A stretch of DNA of 64,000 nt from Alistipes timonensis (GCA_023663385.1 JAMPHO010000001.1:809153-873152); one strand, 5' to 3'; numbered from the stretch's first letter, positions 15,570 through 24,728 are shown. Made by a program: numbers and translations. The notes: generated by a model from the sequence alone, not told the origin.

Positions 15570-16562
15570 TCATAAATTCTTGTCAATAGCCTCTATAAGT
15601 TTTTCCTCAGAGGGCAAAACAAGTTTATATTTAGATGCAAATATTTGGCGAGCCTCGTTCAATACACTGTACTTCACAAGCGTTTCGTCCTTATCTTTAC
15701 AGAGTATGATTCCGATAGTCGGGTTGTCATCGGACTGACGTTTGAGGTCGTCAAACATTCTGACGTACATTTCCATTTGACCGATGTCTTGGTGCGTCAG
15801 CCTATCAGTTTTAAGGTCAATAAGCACAAAGCATTTTAGTAAATAATTGTAAAACACCAAATCCACATAGAAATGCATGGTTTCGGTACTTACGCGCATT
15901 TGACGTCCGACAAAAGAAAATCCGTTGCCAAGTTCAAGTAAAAATTGTTCGATGTTATCAATTATGGCAGACTCCAATTCGCTTTCCAGAAATTTGCCGT
16001 TACCCTTAATTCCGAGAAATTCCATCACATAAGGGTCTTTGACAATGTCGTGCTGCGCTAATGGTTCTTTATGTTCGGTTAAAGACGATTGCGAGATAAG
16101 GCGGTGGAAAGAGTCAGTTTTCAGATTGCGTTCCAACGTGCGTACGCTCCAATTGTGTTTCGATGATTCGGAAATGTAGTATTGGCGTTCCCGCTCATCA
16201 TCACATCTCATTATCAGGCGAATGTGTGACCAACTTAAAAGGCTACACAGTGTGTAACTTTTTTCTTGGTCTGGATAGGTGAGATAAAAACGTCGAAAGT
16301 TTTTGAGATTGGCAACGGAGAGTCCGTCTCCAAAATCAGCAGCAAGAGATTGAGCCAACCGCTTAATCAGGTGCGAACCGTATTCTGCGCGGTAGCTTCC
16401 TTTCTGCTCTTGTTCAACAATGCGTTTACCAATTTGCCAATATGTTTGCGACATAATAGAGTTGACGGCCATATAGGCACGACTACGCGCCTGTGAAAGC
16501 AATTCTTTTATCTCGGCGTAGAATTGTGACTCTTGTATGTTGGTTGTCAGCACTGTTCCCAT
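15570..16562 (-). CDS. YhcG/DUF1016 family PDDEXK nuclease
   Basis: A 330-residue protein of the DUF1016 (YhcG) family. The N-terminal half (about residues 12-170) is the DUF1016_N helical domain, with YWQIGKRIVEQEQ and the LSWSHIRLIM motif. The C-terminal half holds a PD-(D/E)XK-type core: HFYVDLVFYN followed by CFVLIDLKT, with Asp in place of the more usual Glu before LKT, then the HQDIGQMEMY helix. Family members are found near restriction-modification and mobile loci and are suspected nucleases; the function is not settled. This copy has no neighbouring methylase or restriction gene, and it lies in an A/T-rich patch beside a broken gene. Confidence 0.85.
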   Translation of the reverse strand: MGTVLTTNIQESQFYAEIKELLSQARSRAYMAVNSIMSQTYWQIGKRIVEQEQKGSYRAEYGSHLIKRLAQSLAADFGDGLSVANLKNFRRFYLTYPDQEKSYTLCSLLSWSHIRLIMRCDDERERQYYISESSKHNWSVRTLERNLKTDSFHRLISQSSLTEHKEPLAQHDIVKDPYVMEFLGIKGNGKFLESELESAIIDNIEQFLLELGNGFSFVGRQMRVSTETMHFYVDLVFYNYLLKCFVLIDLKTDRLTHQDIGQMEMYVRMFDDLKRQSDDNPTIGIILCKDKDETLVKYSVLNEARQIFASKYKLVLPSEEKLIEAIDKNL

Positions 16563-16627
16563 ATTGCGAAATTACAAATTTTCGGCGAATTAAAAGAGAT
16601 AACCAGTGGATTTTTTGTTGTTATTGA

Positions 16628-16800
16628 AGATTGGGGGGCGAACATTCAGGCGGTATTGGAGCTACGCCATTCTGGGAAATCGGACGGGCGGTGACATATG
16701 ATGTTGACAAGATCGGCCAGGCGTTGGCTGTTGAACGAGCTTTTTGAAGGTAGGCGATGAGTCGCGCCTTGATTTGGCGGACTACATCGTGGCGGACTGA
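16628..16800 (+). pseudogene. possible relic of the 3' end of a protein gene
   Basis: This GC-rich piece lies in the 327-base gap between the DUF1016 gene and the HAD gene. From 16628 one frame reads protein-like text (GGIGATPFWEIGRAVTYDVD, then KIGQALAVERAF). It is interrupted at a run of five T (16741-16745) and continues in the next frame as LKVGDESRLDLADYIVAD up to TGA 16798-16800. No start codon or upstream part is present. The parent family is not recognised. It may be a decayed gene end, or chance. Confidence 0.3.
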
Positions 16801-16834
16801 TGGCAGAACTTCGTGCGGCTCGGTTTGCGGTCTA

Positions 16835-16866
16835 TTTGTGTCGGCGGAGTTAATTTCTTAACTTCG
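16835..16866 (+). promoter_or_regulatory. promoter of the HAD hydrolase gene
   Basis: TTTG (16835-16838), 20 bases, then TAACTTCG (16859-16866), 23 bases before the ATG at 16890. Confidence 0.6.
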
Positions 16867-16889
16867 CGGGTGAAACAGGAAAGAATATT

Positions 16890-17519
16890 ATGAACGAACG
16901 AATATCGCGGTGCAAGGCCGCTCTTTTTGACCTCGACGGGGTTCTGATTGACAGCGAGACTCTCTACACCCAGTTCTGGTCGGAGGTGGGCAAACACCAC
17001 CATCTCCCCTCACCCACATTTGCTTACGACATCAAAGGCACAACCCTGACCGAGATACTTGAAAAGCATTTCCCGTCGGCCGAAGTGCGGGTCGATGTTG
17101 ACCGGCTGCTTCATGAGTTCGAGGACAATGTTGTTTACCCTGTGTTTCCCGGCGCTCTCGAATTTGTTGATTCCCTGCGCGCCGCCGGAATCACCACTGT
17201 CATCGTCACCAGCTCCGACGACCGCAAGATGGATTTCCTTTACAACCAGCACCCCGACTTCAAGTCGCATTTCGACGCGGTGGTGACGGCGGTTGACGTC
17301 ACACATTCCAAACCGCACCCCGAACCATACCTCGTGGGCGCCGCCAAGGCGGGTGTCAAGGCCGAGGAGTGCGTGGTTTTCGAAGACTCGTACCAGGGGC
17401 TCCAGGCCGGGCGTGCCGCGGGTGCCTATGTTGTGGGATTGTCAACTACCAATCCCGCCGAGGAAGTGGCCAAACTGGCCGATATGGTCGTAGGTTCGCT
17501 GGCCGAGCTGCTCGACTGA
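16890..17519 (+). CDS. HAD hydrolase, beta-phosphoglucomutase-like
   Basis: A 209-residue soluble enzyme of HAD subfamily IA. Motif I is FDLDGVLIDSE, motif II VTSSDD, motif III the Lys in SKPHPEPY, and motif IV VVFEDSYQG. The small helical cap between residues about 25 and 90 is as in phosphoglycolate phosphatases and beta-phosphoglucomutases. The HTKPHPEPY-like motif III points to a sugar-phosphate phosphatase or mutase, but the substrate cannot be read from sequence. It has its own promoter and a strong terminator, so it is monocistronic. Confidence 0.88.
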   Translation: MNERISRCKAALFDLDGVLIDSETLYTQFWSEVGKHHHLPSPTFAYDIKGTTLTEILEKHFPSAEVRVDVDRLLHEFEDNVVYPVFPGALEFVDSLRAAGITTVIVTSSDDRKMDFLYNQHPDFKSHFDAVVTAVDVTHSKPHPEPYLVGAAKAGVKAEECVVFEDSYQGLQAGRAAGAYVVGLSTTNPAEEVAKLADMVVGSLAELLD

Positions 17520-17594
17520 GTGAAATAGCCTGAGCTCCAGCCTCCCCGATTCTCAAAGCATCGACTCAGTGCGCGATCAAATTGCGCAAAAAAT

Positions 17595-17630
17595 GCCGCG
17601 ACCCCGAATAGTCAGAGGCGCGGCTTTTTT
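17595..17630 (+). terminator. intrinsic terminator after the HAD gene
   Basis: A 6-base GC stem (17595-17600 with 17619-17624) is followed by six T (17625-17630) and preceded by six A. It can serve the plus-strand HAD gene and the minus-strand sigma-factor operon that ends at 17660. Confidence 0.8.
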
Positions 17631-17659
17631 ACGGTTTGTCAGAAATGAATCTGATTGTT

Positions 17660-18001
17660 TTATCGGAACAGGCGCCGCAGAACCGGGGTCGCCACCACGG
17701 CCCCGCTGAAAAGGGTGGTAAGCGGAATGCAGCAAATCACCCCGAGCGACGTCAGCGAGAGGTCGTTGTTGAGGAACCACACACCGCCGCCGATCCAGCC
17801 GCCGAGTACCAGCAGGATAGCCACCAGGTACATGGCGTACTCCAACCTGACCTTGCCGCGGGATTTTTTCTCCGGCAGCGCCGCCATGACCCTGCGCCGG
17901 AACCATGGATTTTCGGCCGGCACCCGTTTGGAAGCTCGCAAAGAAGCCTTCAATGCTGAATCAATGGACTCAATGTCGCGTTGTTTTATCTCAGATTTCA
18001 T
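17660..18001 (-). CDS. small membrane protein, possible anti-sigma-like partner
   Basis: A 113-residue protein. The N-terminal 50 residues are soluble and charged, with a PWFRRRVMAALPEK motif of the kind found in cytoplasmic parts of short anti-sigma-like proteins. Two hydrophobic helices follow (about residues 55-78 and 82-105). Its start overlaps the end of the ECF sigma gene by 11 bases, so the two are translationally linked. No zinc anti-sigma (HxxxCxxC) motif is present, and a regulatory role is inferred from position only. Confidence 0.7.
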   Translation of the reverse strand: MKSEIKQRDIESIDSALKASLRASKRVPAENPWFRRRVMAALPEKKSRGKVRLEYAMYLVAILLVLGGWIGGGVWFLNNDLSLTSLGVICCIPLTTLFSGAVVATPVLRRLFR

Positions 18002-18545
18002 AATTGTCTTTTTTTAGGAAACGGGCCATGTGGTCACGGGCCCTTGAAAGATGTGATTTCACGGTGCCTTCCGGCATTTCGGTCAGTTGGCAGATTTTTT
18101 TGATAGGTAGGTCCTCAAGGTAGAAGAGTACGGCTACCGCACGCTCGGTCGGAGGGAGAGAGTCCAACGCCATCCGGGCGTCGTGGCGCGCGTCGCTGTC
18201 GTCGTGCGGAGTGGATACATCGGCGGCGAAGCGGCCCGGGGCATCGTCAATAGAGTACGAGCCCGTTGAGCCAGGGCGCCGCCTGTAGCTGAGGTATTCA
18301 TTGATCGCTATTCGGAATAGCCACGTTTTGAATCCAGACAAGCCCCGGAACGACCGTATCCCCTGCCAGGCTTTGATGAAAGTATCCTGAGCGAGGTCGT
18401 CGGCGAGCATCGAATCGCCGTTTGTCAGATTCAGCAGAAATCCCCGAAGAGAATCGGCATAAGCCTCCAGCAACCGGGAAAAAGCATCCCGGTTGTCGGA
18501 GGCCATGCACTGCGCGAGCAGTTTTATCTCTTCGAGTCTGTTCAT
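17991..18545 (-). CDS. ECF RNA polymerase sigma factor
   Basis: A 184-residue sigma-70 family factor with only regions 2 and 4. Region 2 includes the core-binding and -10 recognition segment DDLAQDTFIKAWQGIRSFRG and FKTWLFRIAINEYLSYRRR. Region 4 ends in the helix-turn-helix IKKICQLTEMPEGTVKSHLSRAR. It is the middle gene of a three-gene operon between a DUF6249 membrane protein and a small membrane protein. That arrangement suggests signalling from the envelope. Its own target promoter was not identified. Confidence 0.93.
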   Translation of the reverse strand: MNRLEEIKLLAQCMASDNRDAFSRLLEAYADSLRGFLLNLTNGDSMLADDLAQDTFIKAWQGIRSFRGLSGFKTWLFRIAINEYLSYRRRPGSTGSYSIDDAPGRFAADVSTPHDDSDARHDARMALDSLPPTERAVAVLFYLEDLPIKKICQLTEMPEGTVKSHLSRARDHMARFLKKDNYEI

Positions 18546-18560
18546 TTCTAAATGCCCGGT

Positions 18561-19409
18561 TTAGCGGCGACCGCCGTTGTATCTCGGATCCCTGGGGTCG
18601 TAGTAGAAAGTCTCAGCGGGAGGGGGAGGAGGACAGGGCGACCCCTCGCGGCCATCATTCGCGGAGTGATTACCGCCGCGGGCATTGTCGGCACTGGCGC
18701 CGTACTCAGGCAGACAGAAATATCCGATGAGCTTACCCGCGCCAAGCAGCAGCGGTATGCCTCCGGCAATGAATCCCACCGGCGCGTCAATCACCAGGAA
18801 GAACACGCTGAGGCAAAGACCCACGGCGATCAGCGTCATGGCCGAACTGAATTTTCGAGGGTCGCGTCGAGGTGTCTGCGTCGAACCATCGGACGCCTCG
18901 TGCTGCTGGTTGGAGTAGAACGCGTCGGGGAGCTGGTAGCCATTGTCGATAGCCTGGGATATGAGCGCGTTGCGTTCACGGTTGCGCTTCGTGAAGAATC
19001 CTATGATAAGTATGAGGGCGACCACTACCACCAAGGCCGGGAAACCAAAGCATATCGCCAGAATGCCGAGCACGCCCCAGGTATCTATTTCCTTGAGTTT
19101 CTGGTCTACCGCGTCCTCGGCGTAATCTTCCGGGGCGTATTCAAGCTGGTTGGCCACGTCGGAGAAGGCATAGGCTTGTCCGTTGAAGAGCAGGTAGGAA
19201 TCGCCGTCCTCCGACTCGACAACGCGCGCCTGGTTTGAATTTTCGGTCCGCGCTGATTGAGGCGCGACGGAATCTATTACCGCGGCCGAAACCGAGTCGG
19301 CGCATTGAGCGGCCTTGGCGGCTATATTATTTATGGAGTCAGTGTTCACTGCTGACACCGGGCACAAGGCGAGCAGTAACGAGGCGGCTATAGCGAGAGT
19401 TTTCTTCAT
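18561..19409 (-). CDS. DUF6249 membrane protein with signal peptide
   Basis: A 282-residue protein. Residues 1-20 form a signal peptide (MKKTLAIAASLLLALCPVSA). A periplasmic stretch of about 85 residues follows. Then comes a membrane helix near residues 113-138 leading into the DUF6249 signature (KRNRERNALISQAIDNGYQLP), and two further helices near 185-225. The tail is proline- and glycine-rich (PPPPPAETFYYDPRDPRYN). It is the first gene of the sigma operon, 15 bases ahead of the ECF sigma gene. It could be the envelope sensor, but this is inference. Confidence 0.8.
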   Translation of the reverse strand: MKKTLAIAASLLLALCPVSAVNTDSINNIAAKAAQCADSVSAAVIDSVAPQSARTENSNQARVVESEDGDSYLLFNGQAYAFSDVANQLEYAPEDYAEDAVDQKLKEIDTWGVLGILAICFGFPALVVVVALILIIGFFTKRNRERNALISQAIDNGYQLPDAFYSNQQHEASDGSTQTPRRDPRKFSSAMTLIAVGLCLSVFFLVIDAPVGFIAGGIPLLLGAGKLIGYFCLPEYGASADNARGGNHSANDGREGSPCPPPPPAETFYYDPRDPRYNGGRR

Positions 19410-19721
19410 ATCTAAATTGTTGGTTTGCCTATTTGATGCCTCCGGGCGGCACCAGGTTGCAAAGAAAGGGATAAAAACACCATCGGTAGCCGCGGCGCTC
19501 GGTTAAATAATGTTAATGCCTGTTTGGTCGGCAACCACTCGTTACGCCGATGTTACGATTTAGGCCGAATCTGCACAATAACGGTTGCAGTAATAAGGAT
19601 TAATCAGGTTTTTTAGTAATTTTGCGGTTGTTTAGCGCGGTCGGCGTGGTTCCGGCGACGTTAAGTAAATTTTCCCAAAGTTCATCCACAAAGGCAATCG
19701 CCGTTATTCAACCGATATACT
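19410..19721 (+). other. intergenic region between divergent DUF6249 and ispE genes
   Basis: This 312-base gap must hold both divergent promoters. On the plus strand TAATTTTG at 19617-19624 fits a -7 box for ispE, but the nearest TTG (19585-19587) is 29 bases upstream, longer than usual. No good match was found for the minus-strand operon, which may use another sigma factor. There is no hairpin and no small gene that I can support. Confidence 0.4.
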
Positions 19722-20540
19722 ATGGTGGTGTTCCCCAACGCCAAAATCAATCTTGGCCTGCACATACTCCGCCGACGGGCAGATGGCTATCATGATATTG
19801 AGACCCTGATGCTGCCTGTCGACTGGACCGACATACTTGAGGTTGTGCCGTCGCGGGGAGGCTGTGACCGACTCGTGACCACGGGGCGCCATATAGATTG
19901 CCCTCCCGGAAAGAACCTCGTGATGAAGGCGCTGGGGCTGCTGCGCGAGGTGGCGGAGGTGCCGCCGGTGGATATTTATCTCCACAAAGTAATTCCTGAC
20001 GGCGCCGGACTCGGAGGAGGGTCATCCGACGCGGCTTTCCTATTAAAGGCCGTGAACGAATTGTTCGCGCTTGGATTGACTGAGGCCACCCTCGCCGCTA
20101 CCGCCGCGAGAGTCGGTGCCGACTGCCCCTTCTTCATTTACAACCGCCCAGCGATATGCAGCGGCGTCGGCACAGAGATCTCCCCGGTAGCGTCGCCCGT
20201 GCCCGAGGGCACCTGGATAGTGATCTCCAAGCCCGACGCGTATGTGTCGACCAGGGAGGCTTATTCCGGCGTGACACCTATGGAGCGCGACACTGAGCTG
20301 ATTTCGCTGCTCGGAGCCACGAAGCCATCGGATTGGGCCGGATGCGTCGCCAACGATTTCGAGCGGTTCGTGGCGGCTACCCACCGCGCCATAGCCGAGG
20401 AGAAAGCGGCCATAGCCGGGGCGGGCGCCTGGTATTCATCCATGTCGGGTAGCGGGGCCGCCGTGTACGGGCTTTTCAGCGAGTGTCCCGCCGTGGCCGA
20501 GACGCCTCACCGCCGCGTCTGTCAGTTGGGCTGCCGATAA
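19722..20540 (+). CDS. ispE: 4-diphosphocytidyl-2-C-methyl-D-erythritol kinase
   Basis: A 272-residue GHMP kinase that phosphorylates CDP-methylerythritol in the MEP route to isoprenoids. It begins with the family signature FPNAKINLGLHIL. It carries the glycine-rich ATP loop IPDGAGLGGGSSDAA at about residues 89-103 and the C-terminal MSGSGAAVYGLF. The DGYHDIETLMLPVDWTD substrate loop is present. It is 126 bases upstream of grpE and probably separately transcribed. Confidence 0.95.
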   Translation: MVVFPNAKINLGLHILRRRADGYHDIETLMLPVDWTDILEVVPSRGGCDRLVTTGRHIDCPPGKNLVMKALGLLREVAEVPPVDIYLHKVIPDGAGLGGGSSDAAFLLKAVNELFALGLTEATLAATAARVGADCPFFIYNRPAICSGVGTEISPVASPVPEGTWIVISKPDAYVSTREAYSGVTPMERDTELISLLGATKPSDWAGCVANDFERFVAATHRAIAEEKAAIAGAGAWYSSMSGSGAAVYGLFSECPAVAETPHRRVCQLGCR

Positions 20541-20666
20541 ACCAAACCATATACCCGGGTGTTATTCATATAGTTGTGAAAAGCAGGCTATGCCAGCGGC
20601 GATTCCGCCGTTTTTGGCAAAGTTTTTGCTTGTATAAGTATTAGGAAACATAATTCACCAAACTAT

Positions 20667-21266
20667 ATGAACGACAAACACGACAACGCCAACGGCGCTG
20701 AATATAACACCGAAGAGAACGAGCCCGAAGTAAGACTTGAAAACGAGGGGGTTGATATTGACGACGTCCAGCAGACCGAGGACGGCGAAGAGCCGTCGGA
20801 ACTGGAGGCCCTGAAGAACCTTCTGCAGAAAAAGGAGGAGGAGGTCGAGAAGGAAAAGAAGGAATACCTCTTCCTGATGGCCGAATTCGACAATTTCAGA
20901 AAGCGCACACTCCGCGAGCGCACCGACCTGCTGAAATCGGCGGGCGAGAAGGTGCTCAAGGGGCTCCTCCCCATAGTCGATGATTTCGAGCGCGGCCTTG
21001 ACGCCATAAAGGATAGTACCGACGCCGAAGCTGTCAAGGAGGGAATGGTCCTCATATACAATAAAATGATCAAATACCTCGCCGACAACGGCGTGAAGGA
21101 GATGGCTTCGACCGACGCTGACTTTGACCCCGACCTCCACGAGGCCGTGGCCATGGTTCCGGCTGACGAAACCACCGCCAAGGGGAAAGTCAAGGACACC
21201 GTTGCCAAGGGATATATGATCAACGACAAAGTGCTCCGCCACGCCAAAGTGGTAGTCGCGCAGTAA
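20667..21266 (+). CDS. grpE: nucleotide exchange factor GrpE
   Basis: A 199-residue protein that releases ADP from DnaK. The first 45 residues are very acidic. A long coiled coil follows (LEALKNLLQKKEEEVEKEKKEY), then EFDNFRKRTLRER and the beta-wing domain ending in AKGKVKDTVAKGYMINDKVLRHAKVVV, which is diagnostic. It lies 35 bases upstream of dnaJ. dnaK is not in the window. Confidence 0.96.
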   Translation: MNDKHDNANGAEYNTEENEPEVRLENEGVDIDDVQQTEDGEEPSELEALKNLLQKKEEEVEKEKKEYLFLMAEFDNFRKRTLRERTDLLKSAGEKVLKGLLPIVDDFERGLDAIKDSTDAEAVKEGMVLIYNKMIKYLADNGVKEMASTDADFDPDLHEAVAMVPADETTAKGKVKDTVAKGYMINDKVLRHAKVVVAQ

Positions 21267-21301
21267 CGGAAATTCCGTAACGCTTATAACCGAATCGCGA
21301 A

Positions 21302-22483
21302 ATGGATAATAAAAGAGACTACTACGAAGTGCTCGGAGTGTCGAAAACCGCGACCCCCGACGAGATAAAGAAAGCGTATCGCAAGCTCGCGATCAAATAC
21401 CACCCCGACAAGAACCCCGGCGACAAAGAGGCCGAGGAGAAGTTCAAGGAGGCGGCGGAAGCCTACGAGGTGCTTTCGAATGAGGAGAAGCGCCAGAAGT
21501 ACGACCAGTTCGGCCACTCGATGGGCCCGCAGGGATTCCCCGGCGGCGGTGGCTACGGCTATTCGGCCGGCGGAATGTCGATGGAGGATATATTCTCGCA
21601 GTTCGGCGATATTTTCGGAGGCCACTTCTCGTTTGGCGGAGGTTTCGGCGGCGCCACCGGCGGCCGTCAGAGCCGACGCAAGCAGAAGCCGCAGCGCCGC
21701 GGCAGCGACCTGCGCATCAAGGTGAAGCTCACCCTGGCCGAGATAGCCACCGGCGTGTCGAAGACACTGAAAATACCGACATACGTCAAGTGCGACCAGT
21801 GCGCCGGAACCGGCGCCAAGGACGGCACCGCCTTCAACACCTGCCCCACCTGCCACGGCACGGGCACTGTCTCGCAAATCGTGCAGGGGCTGTTCGGTCC
21901 CCAGGAGGCGGTCGGAATCTGTCCGCAGTGCGAGGGTGAGGGTAAGGTAATATCCGAATTCTGCCCCCATTGCAACGGCGAGGGGATTCTCAGAAAGGAC
22001 GAACTCGTGTCGTTCAACATACCCGCCGGAGTCGAGGAGGGTATGACCCTCACGGTTAAAGGCAAGGGCAACGCCCCCCGTCGGGGAGGCGTCAACGGCG
22101 ACCTGCTCGTGGTCGTTGAGGAAATCAAGCACCCGGAGCTTATCCGCGACGGCAACGACGTTATATACAACCTTATGCTCGACCTGCCGACGGCCGCGCT
22201 CGGCGGTTCGGTCGAAATACCCACCATCACTGGCCGCGCCCGCCTGAATATTCCAGCCGGCACCCAGCCTGGCAAGATTCTCCGCCTCAGGGGCAAGGGA
22301 CTCCCTTCGACCCAGGGTGGCGGCACCGGCGACGAGCTCGTGAACGTCATGGTGTATATCCCTGAAAACCTCACCGACGATGAGAAGAAGGCCTTTGAAT
22401 CGCTCAAGGACCAGCCCAACGTCAAGCCGTCGCAGTCGACCTCGCAACGGCTGTTCTCAAAACTGAAACATATATTTCAATAA
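21302..22483 (+). CDS. dnaJ: chaperone DnaJ
   Basis: A 393-residue type I Hsp40. The J domain occupies residues 1-70, with the HPD motif in [11 protein letters not shown] Gly/Phe-rich linker follows. Four zinc-binding CxxCxGxG repeats are seen: [27 protein letters not shown] and CPHCNGEGI. The C-terminal substrate-binding domain follows. It stimulates the DnaK ATPase. The operon grpE-dnaJ ends at the terminator 22519-22558. Confidence 0.97.
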   Translation: MDNKRDYYEVLGVSKTATPDEIKKAYRKLAIKYHPDKNPGDKEAEEKFKEAAEAYEVLSNEEKRQKYDQFGHSMGPQGFPGGGGYGYSAGGMSMEDIFSQFGDIFGGHFSFGGGFGGATGGRQSRRKQKPQRRGSDLRIKVKLTLAEIATGVSKTLKIPTYVKCDQCAGTGAKDGTAFNTCPTCHGTGTVSQIVQGLFGPQEAVGICPQCEGEGKVISEFCPHCNGEGILRKDELVSFNIPAGVEEGMTLTVKGKGNAPRRGGVNGDLLVVVEEIKHPELIRDGNDVIYNLMLDLPTAALGGSVEIPTITGRARLNIPAGTQPGKILRLRGKGLPSTQGGGTGDELVNVMVYIPENLTDDEKKAFESLKDQPNVKPSQSTSQRLFSKLKHIFQ

Positions 22484-22518
22484 AGCTGTAGTTCGCCAAT
22501 ACGGCGAAATTGCCGAAT

Positions 22519-22558
22519 AAATTTCAGCCCGGGGGAGATTTTTCCCGGGCTGAAATTT
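22519..22558 (+). terminator. terminator of grpE-dnaJ
   Basis: A perfect 15-base stem (22519-22533 with 22544-22558) with a 10-base loop is followed by GTTTTAATT, 35 bases after the dnaJ stop. Confidence 0.85.
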
Positions 22559-22707
22559 GTTTTAATTGTGATTTCGCTGTAATTTCGCCGTTAAAGAGAC
22601 TATTCGCATCTCTTAGAAGTATGATATGGCACCGCCGGGCGGTGCCAACGCGGCTATTATAGCGGCCGAAACAACTTATAACCGAAAGTAACTTAAACGC
22701 TATAGCG

Positions 22708-23316
22708 ATGGATATGCCTAATCTTGATTCCTCCCTGTTCAAGATAAACCACCCCACGGGATTGCCGGAAGCGGGTTCGCTGCTTGTGGCCGAACCGTTC
22801 TTGAAGGAGGATCATTTCAACCACGCTGTCATACTGCTCGTGGAGCAGGCCCCGGGCGAGTCGGCGCTGGGATTGGTGTTGAACAAGCCCACAGCCTATA
22901 CCCTTGGGGAGGCGATTGACGGGATAGAGGATATGGTCGACGTGCCGATATTCTGCGGCGGCCCAATGTCGTGCGACCGCCTGTTCTATATCCACTCGCT
23001 GCCCGACGAGTTCGAGGGCGCGAAGCATATCGCGGGCGACCTGTATGTAGGCGGTGACTTCGACCAAGTAAAGCGTTACCTCAATATGGGATTCCCCACA
23101 AAGGGTCTGATACGCTTTTTCGTGGGCTACAGCGGTTGGGAGCCGAGACAGCTTGAAACGGAAATCAGCGACCACGTTTGGGCGGTAACGGGGCGCCCGG
23201 CCGACAGCGAGCTGCTGCTTGAGGATGGCGACCCTCTATGGTACAAGATCGTGAGGTCAATGGGCGACGCGTATAAAAACTGGTTGTACCATCCTGTGAA
23301 TCCGCAGTACAACTAA
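22708..23316 (+). CDS. YqgE/AlgH family protein
   Basis: A 202-residue protein of the YqgE/AlgH (DUF179) family. Signature pieces are GSLLVAEPFL, HFNHAVILLVEQ, GLVLNKPT, IFCGGPMSCDRLFYIHS, and FVGYSGWEPRQLETEI. The structure of the family is known but the biochemical role is not; some members influence transcription of secreted products. The end overlaps the convergent acetyltransferase gene by four bases. Confidence 0.92.
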   Translation: MDMPNLDSSLFKINHPTGLPEAGSLLVAEPFLKEDHFNHAVILLVEQAPGESALGLVLNKPTAYTLGEAIDGIEDMVDVPIFCGGPMSCDRLFYIHSLPDEFEGAKHIAGDLYVGGDFDQVKRYLNMGFPTKGLIRFFVGYSGWEPRQLETEISDHVWAVTGRPADSELLLEDGDPLWYKIVRSMGDAYKNWLYHPVNPQYN

Positions 23317-23843
23317 CTTCCAGGCAATTGTTTCTGGAAAATGAGCGCCGACACGAATACTGATCCGCGTCGAACCCATCGGGGGAGCGTCGCTGTGAGT
23401 TCGTATCCGGCCTTTGCGAAAAGCGCGGCCGACGCCTCATTGTCCTCAGCCACTGTGGCCGCGAGCTGACTCAGCGCCAGCGGTCCGGCAGCGTATTCAG
23501 CCATCAGGTCGAGAGCCGCCGCGGCGCATCCCATACCGCGGAATCGGGCGCTGACCATCACTCCTACCATGGCCCGGCGGTTGGCCGTGTCGATGTCATA
23601 GAGGTCTACCGACCCGGCAGGTTCACCGCCCACTTCTATGATTAGGCGCAGCTGCCCGCTCCTGAGCGGGTTCGAATCGTAGTCGCGGATATACTCCCAG
23701 ATCTGCTGCCGGGAGTATGGTGCCTGGAAGAAGCCGTAGTCCCACATTTCCGGCGAATTTTCCCAAATATACAGGGTGTCGACATCTGAAGGTTCCGGGG
23801 CTCTCAGCCGTAAAATGGCGCCGTTTTTCAAAGTTCTGTTCAT
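23313..23843 (-). CDS. GNAT family N-acetyltransferase
   Basis: A 176-residue GNAT enzyme, best started at ATG 23843. The frame continues to a TTG at 23876 overlapping the recR stop, which would add 11 residues. It resembles the RimJ/RimL-type branch: LRAPEPSDVDTLYIWENSP at the N-terminus, the acetyl-CoA loop VMVSARFRGMGCAAAALDLM, and VAEDNEASAALFAKAGYEL at the C-terminus. The acceptor could be an N-terminus or a small amine. It lies 29 bases downstream of recR and may be read with it. Confidence 0.85.
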   Translation of the reverse strand: MNRTLKNGAILRLRAPEPSDVDTLYIWENSPEMWDYGFFQAPYSRQQIWEYIRDYDSNPLRSGQLRLIIEVGGEPAGSVDLYDIDTANRRAMVGVMVSARFRGMGCAAAALDLMAEYAAGPLALSQLAATVAEDNEASAALFAKAGYELTATLPRWVRRGSVFVSALIFQKQLPGS

Positions 23844-23872
23844 GGTCAAGGGTGTGTGGTGCCTCCCGGAGT

Positions 23873-24496
23873 TCAAAGATTCACCGAATCGGAAAACAGT
23901 GTGCGGTTGAGCAGCGACCGTCCGAGTGTCACTTCGTCGGTATATTCGATTTCGTTACCCACGGCCACCCCTCTGGCGAGCTGCGTGACTTTCACAGGCT
24001 GGTCGCGGAGGCGGCGGTAAATATAATAGTCAGTGGTGTCGCCCTCCATTGTGGCGCTCAGCGCGAGGATAACCTCGTCGATACCGCCGCGGCGCACGCG
24101 CTCCACGAGCGAGTCGATTTCGAGCGCGTCAGGACCGATACCGTCAATGGGCGAGATGACACCACCGAGCACATGGTAGAGCCCGTTGAACTGGCGAGTG
24201 TTCTCCATAATGATCACATCTTTCACGCTCTCCACCACGCATACGGTCGACGAGTCGCGTCGGTTGTTGGAGCAGATCGGGCACACCTCCTCCTCCGAGA
24301 TGTTGTGGCACACGGAGCAATAGCGTATCCCCTTGCGGAGATTGATTATGGCCTCGCCGAGGGTTACCGAGGCTGAAACGTCCTGCCTCAGCAGGTGCAG
24401 GGCGAGCCTGAGCGCGGTCTTGCGGCCTATACCCGGCAGGCGGGCTATCTCTGTGACAGCTCCTTCGAGGAGCGTCGATTCAAATTCCTGTATCAT
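23873..24496 (-). CDS. recR: recombination protein RecR
   Basis: A 207-residue recombination mediator of the RecFOR path. It has the N-terminal helix-hairpin-helix [17 protein letters not shown], the four-cysteine zinc finger [18 protein letters not shown], and the Toprim region starting with [13 protein letters not shown]. The [25 protein letters not shown] ending is typical. A TAACTTCG box on the minus strand at 24568-24561 with TTG 17 bases upstream is its likely promoter. Confidence 0.97.
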   Translation of the reverse strand: MIQEFESTLLEGAVTEIARLPGIGRKTALRLALHLLRQDVSASVTLGEAIINLRKGIRYCSVCHNISEEEVCPICSNNRRDSSTVCVVESVKDVIIMENTRQFNGLYHVLGGVISPIDGIGPDALEIDSLVERVRRGGIDEVILALSATMEGDTTDYYIYRRLRDQPVKVTQLARGVAVGNEIEYTDEVTLGRSLLNRTLFSDSVNL

Positions 24497-24616
24497 CGGT
24501 TGGTTGTAAACACGGTATTGGAAACTGCTTAAAAATTTTACTCAGTTTCATCCTTTGACGCGAAGTTACGAAAAAACGGCGCAACCAACGGACTGCCGAG
24601 CCCTTTTTGAGGGTTA

Positions 24617-24651
24617 TTGTTATGTAAATCCGCGGGAATTGATTAACTTCG
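24617..24651 (+). promoter_or_regulatory. weak promoter candidate for panC
   Basis: TTG (24617-24619) and TAACTTCG (24644-24651) are separated by 24 bases, longer than the ideal 19-20. It is the only -7-type box upstream of panC on this strand. Confidence 0.35.
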
Positions 24652-24728
24652 CGCCTTGAGAAATCCGTCGCGGGAAACACCCGCAAGCGGTTATCCGACC
24701 ACATCATACGATTGTTTATTTCGCAGAA

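Noticed and set aside
21284..22447. 387-codon minus-strand frame opposite dnaJ
   Set aside because: It is a mirror frame of dnaJ with no recognisable domain.
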